A stretch of DNA of 64,000 nucleotides from an uncultured Flavobacteriales bacterium (GCA_937872175.1 CALMPI010000041.1:1-64000); one strand, 5' to 3'. Shown: positions 34,301 to 43,841, counted from the stretch's first letter. Notes: a model not told the origin generated them from the sequence alone. Program-made: numbers and translations.

Positions 34301-37300
34301 TCGTCGAAGATGAGGATGCTCACCGCGTCGCTCGTCACCGGGTTGGCACAGGGTCCGTTCGTCACGGTCCAGAGGAACACGTTCTCGCCCACCGTCAGGC
34401 CGGTCACCGCCGAGTTCGGGTCGGTGGGGTCCACGATGGTGCCCGTGCCGCTCACCAGGGTCCACAGGCCCGTGGCGGGGAAGATCACCGCACTGCCCGC
34501 CAGGGTGGTGGTGGTGTCCGGCGTGCACAGCTGCTGATCGGGACCGGCGTCGGCCACCGGGTTGTTCGCGTCGTACAGGAAGATGCTCAGCGTGTCGCTC
34601 GTCACCCCGTTCGCGCAGGGGCCATTGTCCACGGTCCACGCCAGCACGTTCTCGCCCACGATCAGGCCGCTCACGGTGGTGGCGGGATCATTGGCATCGG
34701 CGAAGCTGCCACCGCCGGCCAGCACGGTCCAGGTGCCCACGCTGGGGAAGATGGTGGTGCTGCCCGCCAGGGTGGCGTCGGTGGTGGGTGTGCACAGGTC
34801 CTGGTCAGGGCCCGCGTCGGCGCTGGCGCTCTGCGGATCGAAGACCTGGATGCTCACCTGATCGGTGGTGATGCCATTGGCGCAGGGGCCATTGTCCACG
34901 GTCCACTCCAGGATGGTCTCTCCCACCACCAGGTCGGTCACCACACTGTTGGGATCGTTGGGGCTCACCACGGTGGCGGTGCCGCTCACCACGGTCCAGG
35001 TGCCGGTGGCCGGGAAGGTCACCGCGCTTCCGCTCAACGTCACCGCGTTGTCCGGTGCGCAGAGCTCAAGGTCGGCACCGGCATCGGCCACCGGGTTGGC
35101 ATCATCGAACACGAAGAGGCTCACCACATCGCTGGTGGTGCCGTTCGCGCAGGGGCCGTTGTCCACGGTCCACTGCAGCACGGTCTCACCCACGCCCAGA
35201 CCGCTCACGCCGCTGGCCGGGTCGTTCGCATCGTCGATGATGGCACTGCCGCTCACCACGGTCCATGTGCCGATGGCCGGGAAGATCGGTGCGTTGCCCG
35301 CGAGCGTGGTGGTGCTCGTCGGGGTGCAGAGCTCCTGGTCGGGGCCGGCGTCGGCGTTGGCGTTGTTGGCGTCGAACAGGAAGATGCTCACGGTGTCCGT
35401 CGTGATGGGGTTCGCGCAGGGGCCGTTGCTCACGGTCCACACGAGCACGTTCTCGCCCACGCCCAGGCCGCTCACCACGGCGTCGGGATCACCGGGGTCG
35501 TTGATGGTGCCACTGCCGGCGATCAAGGTCCAGGTGCCGGTGGCCGGGAAGGTGAGCGCGCTGCCCGCCAGGGTGGCGTTCACATCGGGTGTGCACAGCT
35601 GCTGGTCGGGACCTGCATTGGCCACCGGGTTGTTCTCATCGAAAACGAAGAGGCTCACCTCGTCGAAGGTGATCGGGTTGGAACAGGGACCGTTGTCCAC
35701 CGTCCAGCGGAACACGTTCTCACCCACCGGCAGGCCGGTGATGGACGTGGTGGGACTGCCGGGCGTCACGATGGTGCCGCCTCCGCTCACCAGGGTCCAG
35801 GTGCCGGTCGCCGGGGTGATGAGCGCGCTGCCCGCCATGGTGGTGCTCGTGTTCGGCGTGCACAGCTCCTGGTCGGGGCCCGCATCGGCAGGCGGGTTGT
35901 TCGCATCGAACACCAGGATGTTCATCTGGTCGTTCGTGTTGCCGTTGATGCACGGTCCATTGTCCACCGACCAGCGGAAGGTGTTGATGCCCACGGTGAG
36001 GTTGTCCACGGTGGTGTTCGGGTCGGTGGGGTCCGCCAGCGTGCCGCTGCCGGCGATCAAGGTCCACACCCCGGTGGCGGGCGGCAGCAGCTCACTGCCG
36101 TCCAGCACGGCCGCATCATCCGGCGTGCAGTACTCCTGGTCGGGACCGGCGTTGGCGATCGGGTTCGTGTTGTCGTACACCACCACGCGCAGTGTGTCCA
36201 CGGTGAGGCCGTTGGCACAGGGTCCATTGCTCACCGTCCAGGTGTACACGTTCGTGCCGATCGAGTATCCGGCCAGGTTGGTGAAGGGCGCGTTCTGGTC
36301 ATCGAAGGTGCCGCTGCCGCTCACCACCGCCCAGGTGCCCGTGGCCGGGAAGGTCACCGCACTGCCGTTCACCACGGTGAGGGTGGTGAGGATGCAGAGC
36401 TCCTGATCGGGCCCGGCGTCGGCCACAGGGTTGTTCGCATCGAAGACGAAGAGGCTCACCTCATCGAAGCTGGGCGTGCCGCACACGCCATTGTCCACCG
36501 TCCACCGCAGCACGGTCTCGCCCACGCCCAGTCCGGTCACCTGCGTGTTGGGGTCATTGACCGACACGATCGTCGCGGTGCCGCTCACCACGGTCCACGT
36601 GCCCACCGCGGGGAAGACCACCGCGCTGCCGGCCATGGTGGTGCTGCTGGTGGGCGTGCACAGCTCCTGGTCGGGCCCGGCGTCGGCCGCTGCGTTGCCA
36701 CCGTCGAACACCGTGATGCTCACCTGGTCCGTGGTGATGCCGTTCGCGCAGGGACCGTTGTCGATGGTCCACTGGAACACGTTCACCCCCACGCCCAGGC
36801 CGGTCACCACGGTCAGTGGATCGTTCGGGTCGAGGATGCTGCCGCTGCCGCTCACCAGCGTCCATGTGCCCGTGGCCGGGGAGGTGATGGCGTTGCCGGC
36901 GAGGGTCACTTGGTTGGGCACGTCCGGAATGCAGATGCTCTGGTCCGGACCGGCATCGGCGTTCGCCTGATCCTCATCGTACACGAGCACCGTCAACACG
37001 TCCGTGCTCACGCCACAGGCTCCATTGTCGATGCTCCACTCCAGCTCATTGATGCCGATGCTCAGGCCGCTCACACTGGTGCCGGGATCGGTCGCGTCCG
37101 CGAAGGTGGCCGTGCCCTGCACCACGCTCCAGCTGCCCGTGGCCAGGCCGGTAGGCGTGTTGGCGGACATGCTGATGCTGGTGGTCGTGCTGCAGATCGT
37201 CTGGTCCGGTCCTGCTTCAGCGGGTTGCGCATTGCCATTGAACAGGTTGATGGTCACCTGGTCGCTGGTGATCGGGTTGGCGCAGTTCCCGTTGCTCACG

Positions 37301-40300
37301 GTCCATTGGAACACGTTGGGACCCAGGCCCAGGCCGGTCACCTGGCTGTTCGGGTCACCGGGGTCCACGATGGTCCCACTGCCGCTCACCAGGGTCCATG
37401 TGCCCGTGGCCGGCACGATCAGCGCACTTCCGCTGAGCACCGTGCTGGTGATCGGCGTGCAGAGGTTCTGGTCGGGGCCCGCGTCGGCCACCGGGTTCGC
37501 GGCATCGAACACGAACACGGTCATCTGATCGGTGGTGAGCCCGTTCGTACAGACACCATTGCTCACGGTCCAGCGGAACACGTTGATGCCCACGGCCAGG
37601 CCGGTCACCAGGGTGTTCGGATCATTGGGGTCCACGATCGTGCCCGTGCCGCTCACCAGGGTCCAGGTGCCCACCGCCGGCGGGATCACCGCGCTGCCGG
37701 CCAGGTTCACCTGCGAGGGGAAGGTGGGGATGCAGATCTCCTGATCGGGCCCGGCATTGGCCACGGGGGTGGCACTGTCGAAGAGGGTGATCGTGACCTC
37801 GTCGAAGCTCGTGCCTGCGCATGGCCCGTTGCTCACCGTCCAGCGGAACACGTTCAGGCCCACACTGAGACCGGTGATGCCCGTGCTGGCGCTATTGGGC
37901 GAGGTGATGGTGCCCGAGCCGCTGATGAGCGTCCAGGTGCCGCTTCCGGGAAAGATCACCGCACTGCCGTTGAGCGTCGTGCTCGTGATGGGTGTGCACA
38001 GCTGCTGGTCCGGTCCGGCGTTCGCCGCCGGCATGGAGGGATCGAACACCGCGATGGTCACCTGATCGGACGTGGGCGCTCCGCAGGCCCCGTTGTTCAC
38101 CGTCCACTGGAACACGTTGTTGCCCACTGCGAGGCCGGTCACCGCACTGGCGGGATTGCCCGGCGTGCTGATGCTGCCGCTGCCGCTCACCAGGGTCCAG
38201 GTGCCGGTGCCGGGGGCGGTGACCGCGTTGCCGGCGAGGGTGGCGCTGGTGGCACCGCACAACGCCTGGTCGGCTCCGGCGTTCGCGTTCGCCTGGTTCG
38301 CATCGAACACGGTGATGGTCACCTGATCGGAACTGATCGGGTTCTGGCAGGCACCGTTGTCCACGGTCCACTGGAACACGTTGGCACCCAATCCCAGGCC
38401 GGTGACGATGCTCGATGGGTTGCCCGGGGACACGATGTTGCCGCTGCCGCTCACCAGCGTCCACACGCCGGTGGCCGGGAAGGTGGGCGTATTGCCTGCC
38501 AGGGACACGGAGCCTGTCGAGGAGCAGATCGACTGATCCGGGCCGGCATTGGCCACCGGGGCATTGGCGTCGAACACACGGATCGTGACCTCGTCATTGG
38601 TCAGTCCGTTCGCACAGGGGCCGTTGTTCACCGTCCACCGGAACACATTGTTGCCGATCCCGAGGTTGGTCACCTGCGATGTGGGGCTGTTGGGGCTCGT
38701 GATGGTGCCACTGCCGCTCACCAGGGTCCATGTGCCGAGCGCCGGCGCGATGGGCGTGCTGCCCGCAAGCTGCGTGCTGTTCGTGCTGCTGCAGATCTCC
38801 TGATCGGGCCCCGCATTGGCCGAGGGTGAAGCGCTGCTGAAGACCGTCACGCTCACCTGGTCCTGGGTCACGCCGTTCACGCAGGGGCCGTTGTTCAAGG
38901 TCCACTGGAAGATGTTGACGCCCAGTCCCAGGTTGGTCACCAGCGTACTGGGAGCGTTCGGGGTGGAGATCGTTCCTTGTCCGCTCACCAAGGTCCATGT
39001 GCCTGTGGCGGGAGCGATGGGTGCGTTGCCCGTGAGGGTGATGCTGTTCGGGGGCGAACACAGGGTGAGGTCCGGTCCGGCGTTCGCGCTCGGGCTGTTC
39101 TGGTCGAACACCGTCACGGTCACTTCATCCTGGGTGCTGGGTGGCGCACAGGGGCCGTTGCTGATGGTCCATCGGAAGCGGTTCACGCCGATGCTGAGGC
39201 CGCTCACACCGCTGGTGGGGCTGTTGGCGTTGGCGAACACACCACTGCCCTGCACCACCGTCCAGGCGCCCGTGGCCGGGAAGATCACGGCATTGCCGGC
39301 CAGCGTGGTGCTCGTCGTCGGCGTGCACAGCTGCTGGTCTGGACCGGCGTTCGCAGCAGGCTGCGCATTGTTGTACACGAAAATGGTCACCTGGTCCGTC
39401 GTGGGCGCGCCGCAGGGTCCGTTGTTGATGGTCCAGCGGAACGTATTGGCACCCACGCTCAGGCCGCTGACGGCGCTGGTGGGGCTGTTGGGGTCGGCCA
39501 CCGTGCCCGTACCGCTCACCAGTGTCCAGGTGCCCACCGCCGGCGATGCGGCCGTGTTCGCGGCCAGGGTGGTGCTGTTCGCCGGCAGGCACAACGCCTG
39601 GTCAGGGCCCGCATTGGCCGCGGCCTGCCCGGGGTTGAAGGAGGTGATCGTCACCTGATCGGTCGCGATGCCGCAGGTGCCGTAGTCCACGCTCCATTGG
39701 AACACGTTGGCGCCTTGCGACAGACCGCTCACCGCGCTGGTGGGCGAGCTGGCGTCCGCGAACACCCCGCTGCCGCTCACCACCGTCCACGTCCCCGTCA
39801 CCTGGCTGTACGGAAGTGCTCCGGCCAGCGTGGCCGATCCTCCGCAGACCTGTTGATCGGGCCCCGCGTTGGCGGCCGTGAAGGGCGGGGTGACGATCAC
39901 CGAGTAGCCGAAGTCGTTCGTGCCGATGAGGGGACACGCGTCATCCGTCACGGTCACCGTGAAGTTGTTGGTGCCGAGGTCCGCCACGGTGGGCGTCCAG
40001 TTGAAGGTACCGACCGGGAAAGGCAGGCCCGCCGTGCTGAAGGTCGCTCCAGGGATGCCGCTGTTCCAGTTCATCTGGACCGTCTGGCCCGCGTTCGCAT
40101 CGTTGGAGTTGACGGTGAACGTGATGGGCACACCGGCGCAGACCGAGGTGGTGTAGTTCGCGGAGCCATTGATGCCGCTCGCTGTCGGTGCGGTGTTGCC
40201 CGCACACGGGCGCACCACCACCTGCACATCGCGGGTCACGGTACCGATCTGCACGCCGTTGCGGAATTCGCGCACCCTGTAGGTCACCACCGCCACCTGC

Positions 40301-41103
40301 AGCTGGTTCGGGATCACCGTCATGGTGCCCGTGGTGGCGTTGAGCTGCACGGCGCCGGCGCCGCCGCCGTTGCGCACGGGCTGAAGGGCGCTGTAGCCGG
40401 CCGCATAGGTGAGGTTGTTGCCGTTCGCGCCCCGCGCCGCGATCAGCTCGTAGGTCAGCAGGTCACCGTCGGGATCCACTGCGCCGGGATTGTAGCTCAC
40501 GTTCTGACCGAGGCAGTAGAACGGTGTGGGGTTGGTGAGGAAGTCGGCCGAGTTGTTGCACGGCGTCACCGTGTTGTTCAGCGTGGCGTCCAGGTAGAGG
40601 TCCTGGTTGCCGGGGTTCTGCAGGGAGGTGACCGCATTGTTGCGGCAGCACAGCGACCAGCTGAACACCCAGTCGGTGCCACAGCCCGCCCAGGCGTTGA
40701 GGTTCACCAACCGGGTGTAGGTGTACTTCTCCACACCGTAAACGCCACCGGGGTTCAGGCATCGGTCCGTCTCGCTGGCGCAGATCGGCGTGATCACCTG
40801 CACCCCCTGAAAGGTGAAGCACTGGTTGAAGTTGGCCCCGCACTGGGTGCTGCGCACATTGAAGCTCAGGCCGTTGTTGCAGTTGGTGGGTGCGGCCACC
40901 CCGTTGCAGTCACGATAGAAGTCGAGCGTCACCAGGTACTGGTTCGGCGCCACACAGGTATAGCTGATCTCCCCGCCCATCGCATGGGTGGCGCGGGCCT
41001 CATGGCCCCAGCCCAGTGCGGCCACGAGGGCCAGGGGGGCCAGGGAACGATGGAGAAGGGAAGGTACGCGCGGTGCGAGGGGGAAGCGTCGGGTTCGGGT
41101 CAT
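31348..41103 (-). CDS. Giant SprB-like T9SS type B adhesin
   Basis: The product is 3251 residues. After a signal peptide (about residues 1-38) the mature protein begins ATHAMGGEISYTC, and an N-terminal region to about residue 410 includes cadherin-like segments (DPDGDLLTYEL, FTVTVTDDACP). Thirty-one Ig-like repeats of about 90 residues follow, each starting N/DAGPDQxxC and containing ATGTWTLVSGSGTI and a WTVDNGPC strand. The C-terminal type B sorting domain (VPDAFSPNGDGVNDTY, VFNRWGAKVLDRS, ESTYYFILDL) targets T9SS. It is likely a cell-surface adhesin, possibly used in gliding. It is first in an operon with the PorP/SprF and OmpA genes; the gaps are 2 and 3 bases. Confidence 0.95.
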   Translation of the reverse strand: MTRTRRFPLAPRVPSLLHRSLAPLALVAALGWGHEARATHAMGGEISYTCVAPNQYLVTLDFYRDCNGVAAPTNCNNGLSFNVRSTQCGANFNQCFTFQGVQVITPICASETDRCLNPGGVYGVEKYTYTRLVNLNAWAGCGTDWVFSWSLCCRNNAVTSLQNPGNQDLYLDATLNNTVTPCNNSADFLTNPTPFYCLGQNVSYNPGAVDPDGDLLTYELIAARGANGNNLTYAAGYSALQPVRNGGGAGAVQLNATTGTMTVIPNQLQVAVVTYRVREFRNGVQIGTVTRDVQVVVRPCAGNTAPTASGINGSANYTTSVCAGVPITFTVNSNDANAGQTVQMNWNSGIPGATFSTAGLPFPVGTFNWTPTVADLGTNNFTVTVTDDACPLIGTNDFGYSVIVTPPFTAANAGPDQQVCGGSATLAGALPYSQVTGTWTVVSGSGVFADASSPTSAVSGLSQGANVFQWSVDYGTCGIATDQVTITSFNPGQAAANAGPDQALCLPANSTTLAANTAASPAVGTWTLVSGTGTVADPNSPTSAVSGLSVGANTFRWTINNGPCGAPTTDQVTIFVYNNAQPAANAGPDQQLCTPTTSTTLAGNAVIFPATGAWTVVQGSGVFANANSPTSGVSGLSIGVNRFRWTISNGPCAPPSTQDEVTVTVFDQNSPSANAGPDLTLCSPPNSITLTGNAPIAPATGTWTLVSGQGTISTPNAPSTLVTNLGLGVNIFQWTLNNGPCVNGVTQDQVSVTVFSSASPSANAGPDQEICSSTNSTQLAGSTPIAPALGTWTLVSGSGTITSPNSPTSQVTNLGIGNNVFRWTVNNGPCANGLTNDEVTIRVFDANAPVANAGPDQSICSSTGSVSLAGNTPTFPATGVWTLVSGSGNIVSPGNPSSIVTGLGLGANVFQWTVDNGACQNPISSDQVTITVFDANQANANAGADQALCGATSATLAGNAVTAPGTGTWTLVSGSGSISTPGNPASAVTGLAVGNNVFQWTVNNGACGAPTSDQVTIAVFDPSMPAANAGPDQQLCTPITSTTLNGSAVIFPGSGTWTLISGSGTITSPNSASTGITGLSVGLNVFRWTVSNGPCAGTSFDEVTITLFDSATPVANAGPDQEICIPTFPSQVNLAGSAVIPPAVGTWTLVSGTGTIVDPNDPNTLVTGLAVGINVFRWTVSNGVCTNGLTTDQMTVFVFDAANPVADAGPDQNLCTPITSTVLSGSALIVPATGTWTLVSGSGTIVDPGDPNSQVTGLGLGPNVFQWTVSNGNCANPITSDQVTINLFNGNAQPAEAGPDQTICSTTTSISMSANTPTGLATGSWSVVQGTATFADATDPGTSVSGLSIGINELEWSIDNGACGVSTDVLTVLVYDEDQANADAGPDQSICIPDVPNQVTLAGNAITSPATGTWTLVSGSGSILDPNDPLTVVTGLGVGVNVFQWTIDNGPCANGITTDQVSITVFDGGNAAADAGPDQELCTPTSSTTMAGSAVVFPAVGTWTVVSGTATIVSVNDPNTQVTGLGVGETVLRWTVDNGVCGTPSFDEVSLFVFDANNPVADAGPDQELCILTTLTVVNGSAVTFPATGTWAVVSGSGTFDDQNAPFTNLAGYSIGTNVYTWTVSNGPCANGLTVDTLRVVVYDNTNPIANAGPDQEYCTPDDAAVLDGSELLPPATGVWTLIAGSGTLADPTDPNTTVDNLTVGINTFRWSVDNGPCINGNTNDQMNILVFDANNPPADAGPDQELCTPNTSTTMAGSALITPATGTWTLVSGGGTIVTPGSPTTSITGLPVGENVFRWTVDNGPCSNPITFDEVSLFVFDENNPVANAGPDQQLCTPDVNATLAGSALTFPATGTWTLIAGSGTINDPGDPDAVVSGLGVGENVLVWTVSNGPCANPITTDTVSIFLFDANNANADAGPDQELCTPTSTTTLAGNAPIFPAIGTWTVVSGSAIIDDANDPASGVSGLGVGETVLQWTVDNGPCANGTTSDVVSLFVFDDANPVADAGADLELCAPDNAVTLSGSAVTFPATGTWTVVSGTATVVSPNDPNSVVTDLVVGETILEWTVDNGPCANGITTDQVSIQVFDPQSASADAGPDQDLCTPTTDATLAGSTTIFPSVGTWTVLAGGGSFADANDPATTVSGLIVGENVLAWTVDNGPCANGVTSDTLSIFLYDANNPVADAGPDQQLCTPDTTTTLAGSAVIFPATGLWTLVSGTGTIVDPTDPNSAVTGLTVGENVFLWTVTNGPCANPVTSDAVSILIFDDSNPDANAGADQDICTPITSATLSGSAVTFPATGQWTLVNGQGTITDPSDPNTTVTGLGIGLNEFAWTVDNGPCANGITADNVVINLFDENAPPADAGPDQELCAPASSTFLEGNTAVGVAVGTWTLVQGTGVFVDANDPLTEVTGLTIGENIFQWTIDNSVCGISDDLVSIFVFDPNNPPADAGPDQELCVPTDSTLLAGNTPIFPATGTWSVIAGTGVFADANDPGTLVSTLSIGVNTFRWTVDNGPCANPITFDEVTVILYSDSTSAADAGPDQEVCLPLTSTVMAAVPPQAPATGSWTLIGGSGTIVDPASPTSPITDLTVGISTFVWTLDNGPCPPNGIMSDTIQIYVYDPTAPTADAGPDQELCTPQVNTMMQGNIPAFPGEGTWSLLSGSGTIVEPNNPFSMITDMAVGENVFVWQIYNGQCGFGPPSTDTVSVFIFDENQPPAQTGPDQELCTPTTGAVLTANDPIFPATGQWTVLQGGGTLADASDPNTAVFNLSIGDNVFVWTIDNGPCPDAVTTDTMQVTLFDENSASADAGPDQEICIPTFPNTVAMAATDPTYPATGQWTLVSGTGTITDPTSATTTITDLQVGVSVFEWTVSNGPCPNGTTTDQVTISVFDAGQGAADAGPDQELCTPASSATLAGNALIFPATGTWTVLSGSGTVTDPASPTSGITGLTPGTTTLVWTIDNGPCTPGITTDTVLIQVFDNTAAAALAGDDQSFCSPAPNTTMFASSPVAPAVGLWTLISGTGTLADPTSPFTAVTDLGLGETVFEWTIDNGACGSTSDPMSFFVYDSALAAADAGEDQEFCQHQFTGTALDAEPVFDALATGAWSVVSGTATLSDPADPAAFASGLALGNTWFVWTVNNGVCGTTSDSVLVRLKDCLTVIVPDAFSPNGDGVNDTYVVHNLESYPDNSLQVFNRWGAKVLDRSPYTNDWNGRSENSLNWGEELPESTYYFILDLGNGEEPFTGYIYIRR
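31640..39880 (-). repeat. Array of 31 Ig-like coding repeats
   Basis: Thirty-one units of about 270 bases were counted by their N/DAGPDQ-like first motif. The units share protein pattern but are diverged in DNA, unlike the near-identical repeats at 1-1070. Each keeps one Cys after the DAGPDQ motif and usually a second in NGPC, which could form one disulfide per domain. Confidence 0.85.
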
Positions 41104-41251
41104 GGACCAGCCTGTTGTGGCCCTGCCGGGAGCGCGACGGCGGGATGGCCGCTCAAGGGTCCGTTGCGGCCATCATTCCGCACCGGGCCTGCCTGCCTTC
41201 GATGCCGGATACACGGCATGCACTACGCCCATGCTCCCATCAGGTGCCGGG

Positions 41252-41259
41252 CAAACGTA
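41252..41259 (-). promoter_or_regulatory. -7 box TACGTTTG for the adhesin operon
   Basis: A perfect minus-strand TAnnTTTG, 148 bases before the ATG at 41103. This implies a leader of about 140 bases, much longer than elsewhere in the window. The gap 41104-41375 holds no gene. Confidence 0.6.
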
Positions 41260-41375
41260 GCCGCGCCCCGGCGGCAGGGCCGATGCGATGCTTCCGCAGT
41301 TGTCAACACGGCGATGTGCGGTGACCGGGCCGTGCTCGACCCGGAAACCCATCGCACGCGCGATGCTTCAGCAGC

Positions 41376-42758
41376 TCAATGCTTCACGATGCGCTCCGTG
41401 GATCGCGTGCCGTCCAGGCGTTCCAGCTCCAGGAGCCCGGGTCCCGGTGCGAGGGCCCGCACATCGATCGCCGCACGCGTCGACGCGGTGAAGGCCCCCT
41501 GGGCGATCGCACGACCTTGGGCATCGCGCAGCACCCACGCCTTCAGGCCCGCGTCGGGAAGTGCCTCGATGAAGAGCACCTCGTCGGCCGGAACGGGATA
41601 CAGGCGCACCGCGCGCTCCTCCACGCGCGCGAGGCCCACATTGCCCCCCGACAGCTCCACATCATCCACCCAGAGCGCGGACCCGGGTAGTGTACCGGAG
41701 AACACGATCAACAGCAGCGTGTCCGGCATGGTGAGCACGGTGGCCGGTGCGGACAACAGGGTCCATCCCGAGGTGGGACCGGCGACCTCCACGAAGGCGG
41801 ACCCCACGGGAGCACCACCGCTCAGGAAGTACGCGCCGATCCGTGCCGTGTCCGGACCTGCTGGTTGGTATTGCACCCACGCGTTCATCGTTCCTGGCAT
41901 ATCGCTGTAAGGCACGCCACCGTTCACGCCGAACGGGGTCAATGCACCGTTGGTGAGGATCCCGGGAATGGTGTCGTTGCCCACTCCCAAGGTGGTGACA
42001 CGCGCGGACAGGGCACCGCTGTGCGCCTGTGTGGACGGGGTCACGGAGCTGAGCTGGAACGGTGCGAGCAGGGGGTTGAACGAGCTCCAACCGTCCGGAT
42101 CCTCGCTGGTCACTTCATCCCAAAGCTCGAATTCGTGGTTGGGCAGCACATCCGGCGTGGGGGTGATGAACGAGGTGAGACGCACGGCATCCACTTCGAT
42201 CCACGACCCCTCGGCGATGCCCGACGGTGCGAAGGGGTTCGAGCTGGCGAAGGCCACCACCACACTGTCCGGCGCGATGGGAACGCCCTGGTTCACGGGA
42301 AGATCGAACGTGGTCCAGGTGGATTGCGAACCCCCGATGGTGTGCACGTCCAGGACGGCGAGCACCCCGAAGCTCCAGATGCCCACCAGCACGACGGCCG
42401 AATCACCCGGCTGCAGGTCGTACCGATAGTAGCCCTCGATGGCATCGATCGCGGTGGTGAAGGGCACGCCGGCCACGGGCAGGTCATTGTCGATGTTCCC
42501 GAGCAGTGCGAACCCGAACACGGTGTCCGGTCCCTGCACCACGGTCTCCATCCGCACGCCGTAGGTCCCGGACGCGCCGGCCACGCGGGAGGTGTTGTTC
42601 AGCCCGGGCGCCTCGGAATTGCTCGTGCGCCAATCACTCGCCTGTTCGTAGAGCACCGTGGTGCTCCACGTCTCGAATCCACCATTGGTGATGGCCTGAC
42701 CCACCGCGATGCGGGGGATGAGAAGAACAAAGGCGGGAACAAGGATGCGCAGTGACAT
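41376..42758 (-). CDS. T9SS type A cargo with two NGGFETW-like modules
   Basis: The product is 460 residues from the ATG at 42758, chosen because it begins a signal peptide (MSLRILVPAFVLLIPRIAVG) 18 bases after a TAGCTTCG box. A longer frame to 42938 runs into the upstream gene. Two beta-rich modules of about 180 residues follow; the first starts AITNGGFETWSTTVLYEQAS and the second LPNHEFELWDEVTSEDPDGW. Both resemble carbohydrate-binding-like jelly rolls of the PCMD kind. A type A sorting domain ends the protein (VRLYPVPADEVLFIEAL ... GLLELERLDGT). A sugar-binding role is inferred from fold resemblance only. Confidence 0.8.
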   Translation of the reverse strand: MSLRILVPAFVLLIPRIAVGQAITNGGFETWSTTVLYEQASDWRTSNSEAPGLNNTSRVAGASGTYGVRMETVVQGPDTVFGFALLGNIDNDLPVAGVPFTTAIDAIEGYYRYDLQPGDSAVVLVGIWSFGVLAVLDVHTIGGSQSTWTTFDLPVNQGVPIAPDSVVVAFASSNPFAPSGIAEGSWIEVDAVRLTSFITPTPDVLPNHEFELWDEVTSEDPDGWSSFNPLLAPFQLSSVTPSTQAHSGALSARVTTLGVGNDTIPGILTNGALTPFGVNGGVPYSDMPGTMNAWVQYQPAGPDTARIGAYFLSGGAPVGSAFVEVAGPTSGWTLLSAPATVLTMPDTLLLIVFSGTLPGSALWVDDVELSGGNVGLARVEERAVRLYPVPADEVLFIEALPDAGLKAWVLRDAQGRAIAQGAFTASTRAAIDVRALAPGPGLLELERLDGTRSTERIVKH

Positions 42759-42776
42759 GGTCCGGAGCTTGATGCG

Positions 42777-42784
42777 CGAAGCTA
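42777..42784 (-). promoter_or_regulatory. -7 box TAGCTTCG
   Basis: Minus-strand TAGCTTCG, 18 bases before the ATG at 42758. It lies in the 46-base gap between two cargo genes, so the second has its own promoter. Confidence 0.55.
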
Positions 42785-42804
42785 ACCGACCCCCGGGATC
42801 GGCC

Positions 42805-43779
42805 TCACTCGCGGACGAATCGCGCCGTGCGCTGCACGAACGTGACAGGATCGGTGTATCGGACCAGGTAGAGACCCGGCGCCAGGAAACCCACCGGGAC
42901 CGAAGCGCCGGCAAGACGCCCGCTGCTGATGTGCTCACCCGCCGGTGTCAGGATCTCCAGCGAACCTCCGGGCTCCGCACCCTCCAGCCAGAACCTCTCG
43001 CGAACAGGGTTCGGATGCACCATCAACGTTCGCTCCCGTTCTCGGGTCACGACCACGGTCGGTCCCAAGGTGGTGGTGCCATCCGTGTCCACCTGCCGAA
43101 GCCTGTAGTAGCTCACCCCGGCCAGGGGTCGCTCATCCGCCACGGCATACACCTGCTCGTGCTGGCTGTTCCCCGCACCCGGCATCTTCAGAAGTTCGGT
43201 GTAGACATCACCGTCCGCCGACCGGTCGACGGCGAAGTGGTCGTTATCCTGTTCGGTGGCCGTGCTCCAACGCAAACGGACGACCTGCTCGACGGGTTCC
43301 GCCGTAAAGGTCAGCAGCTCCACCGGCAGCGGACTGAACCCGCAGAGGATCTCCTGCGAGGCGATGCCCGGACCCTGGATCTCGATACGGACGGTGTTGC
43401 AGCCGTTCGAGGAAGGGGTGGCCGTGGCGCAATTGGTCATGGTCGTCCAGTCGTTGGAGGAGAGCACCGAACCACTTCCCCCGTTGTTCGGCAGGTCGAA
43501 GAAGATGCTCGTGCTGCCGCAGGTCACGCGGCCCTGAAGGGTCCACAGCGACGACGGGATGTTGGAACCGGAAAAGGTGATGGTGTACCCCATGCGCACC
43601 CGGTAGTTGTACCCGCCCGGGCAGCTCAAGGAGGCGGGTTCAATGGCCTGTGGATACACGCTGAGGTGGACCGTGTACCCGTTCGCCGAGGTCACGGTGC
43701 ATTGGGCCTGAGCGCCATTCGACGGGATAGCCACCGCGGCAAGCGATAGGCACACAAGAGGGAGGCCGCTGATCTTCAT
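42805..43779 (-). CDS. T9SS type A cargo of unknown function
   Basis: The product is 324 residues from the ATG at 43779 (signal peptide KISGLPLVCLSLAAVAIPSN). Residues about 27-150 form a Cys-containing beta domain (CTVTSANGYTVHLSVYPQAI, YRVRMGYTITFSG) with no recognised family. The linker PLPVELLTFTAEPVEQVVRL and the Ig-like segment RWSTATEQDNDHFAVDRS are the usual spacer in front of T9SS tails. A type A sorting domain closes the protein (MVHPNPVRERFWLEG ... GLYLVRYTD). The upstream extension to 43860 lacks a signal peptide and is rejected. Confidence 0.8.
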   Translation of the reverse strand: MKISGLPLVCLSLAAVAIPSNGAQAQCTVTSANGYTVHLSVYPQAIEPASLSCPGGYNYRVRMGYTITFSGSNIPSSLWTLQGRVTCGSTSIFFDLPNNGGSGSVLSSNDWTTMTNCATATPSSNGCNTVRIEIQGPGIASQEILCGFSPLPVELLTFTAEPVEQVVRLRWSTATEQDNDHFAVDRSADGDVYTELLKMPGAGNSQHEQVYAVADERPLAGVSYYRLRQVDTDGTTTLGPTVVVTRERERTLMVHPNPVRERFWLEGAEPGGSLEILTPAGEHISSGRLAGASVPVGFLAPGLYLVRYTDPVTFVQRTARFVRE

Positions 43780-43833
43780 GGTCCGATCGCGGCGTGATAC
43801 GTCAGTCGGGTGATGTGGGTTCACCTTGGGTTT

Positions 43834-43841
43834 AGCTTGCG
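43834..43841 (+). promoter_or_regulatory. -7 box TAGCTTGC
   Basis: A plus-strand TAnnTT-type box 21 bases before the ATG at 43863, in the divergent gap between the cargo gene and the membrane protein gene. Confidence 0.45.

Noticed and set aside
32863..38829. 1988-residue plus-strand open frame
   Set aside because: It is the antisense shadow of the giant adhesin repeats; high GC and a codon-periodic repeat keep the opposite frame open. The minus-strand product has a signal peptide, domains and a sorting tail.
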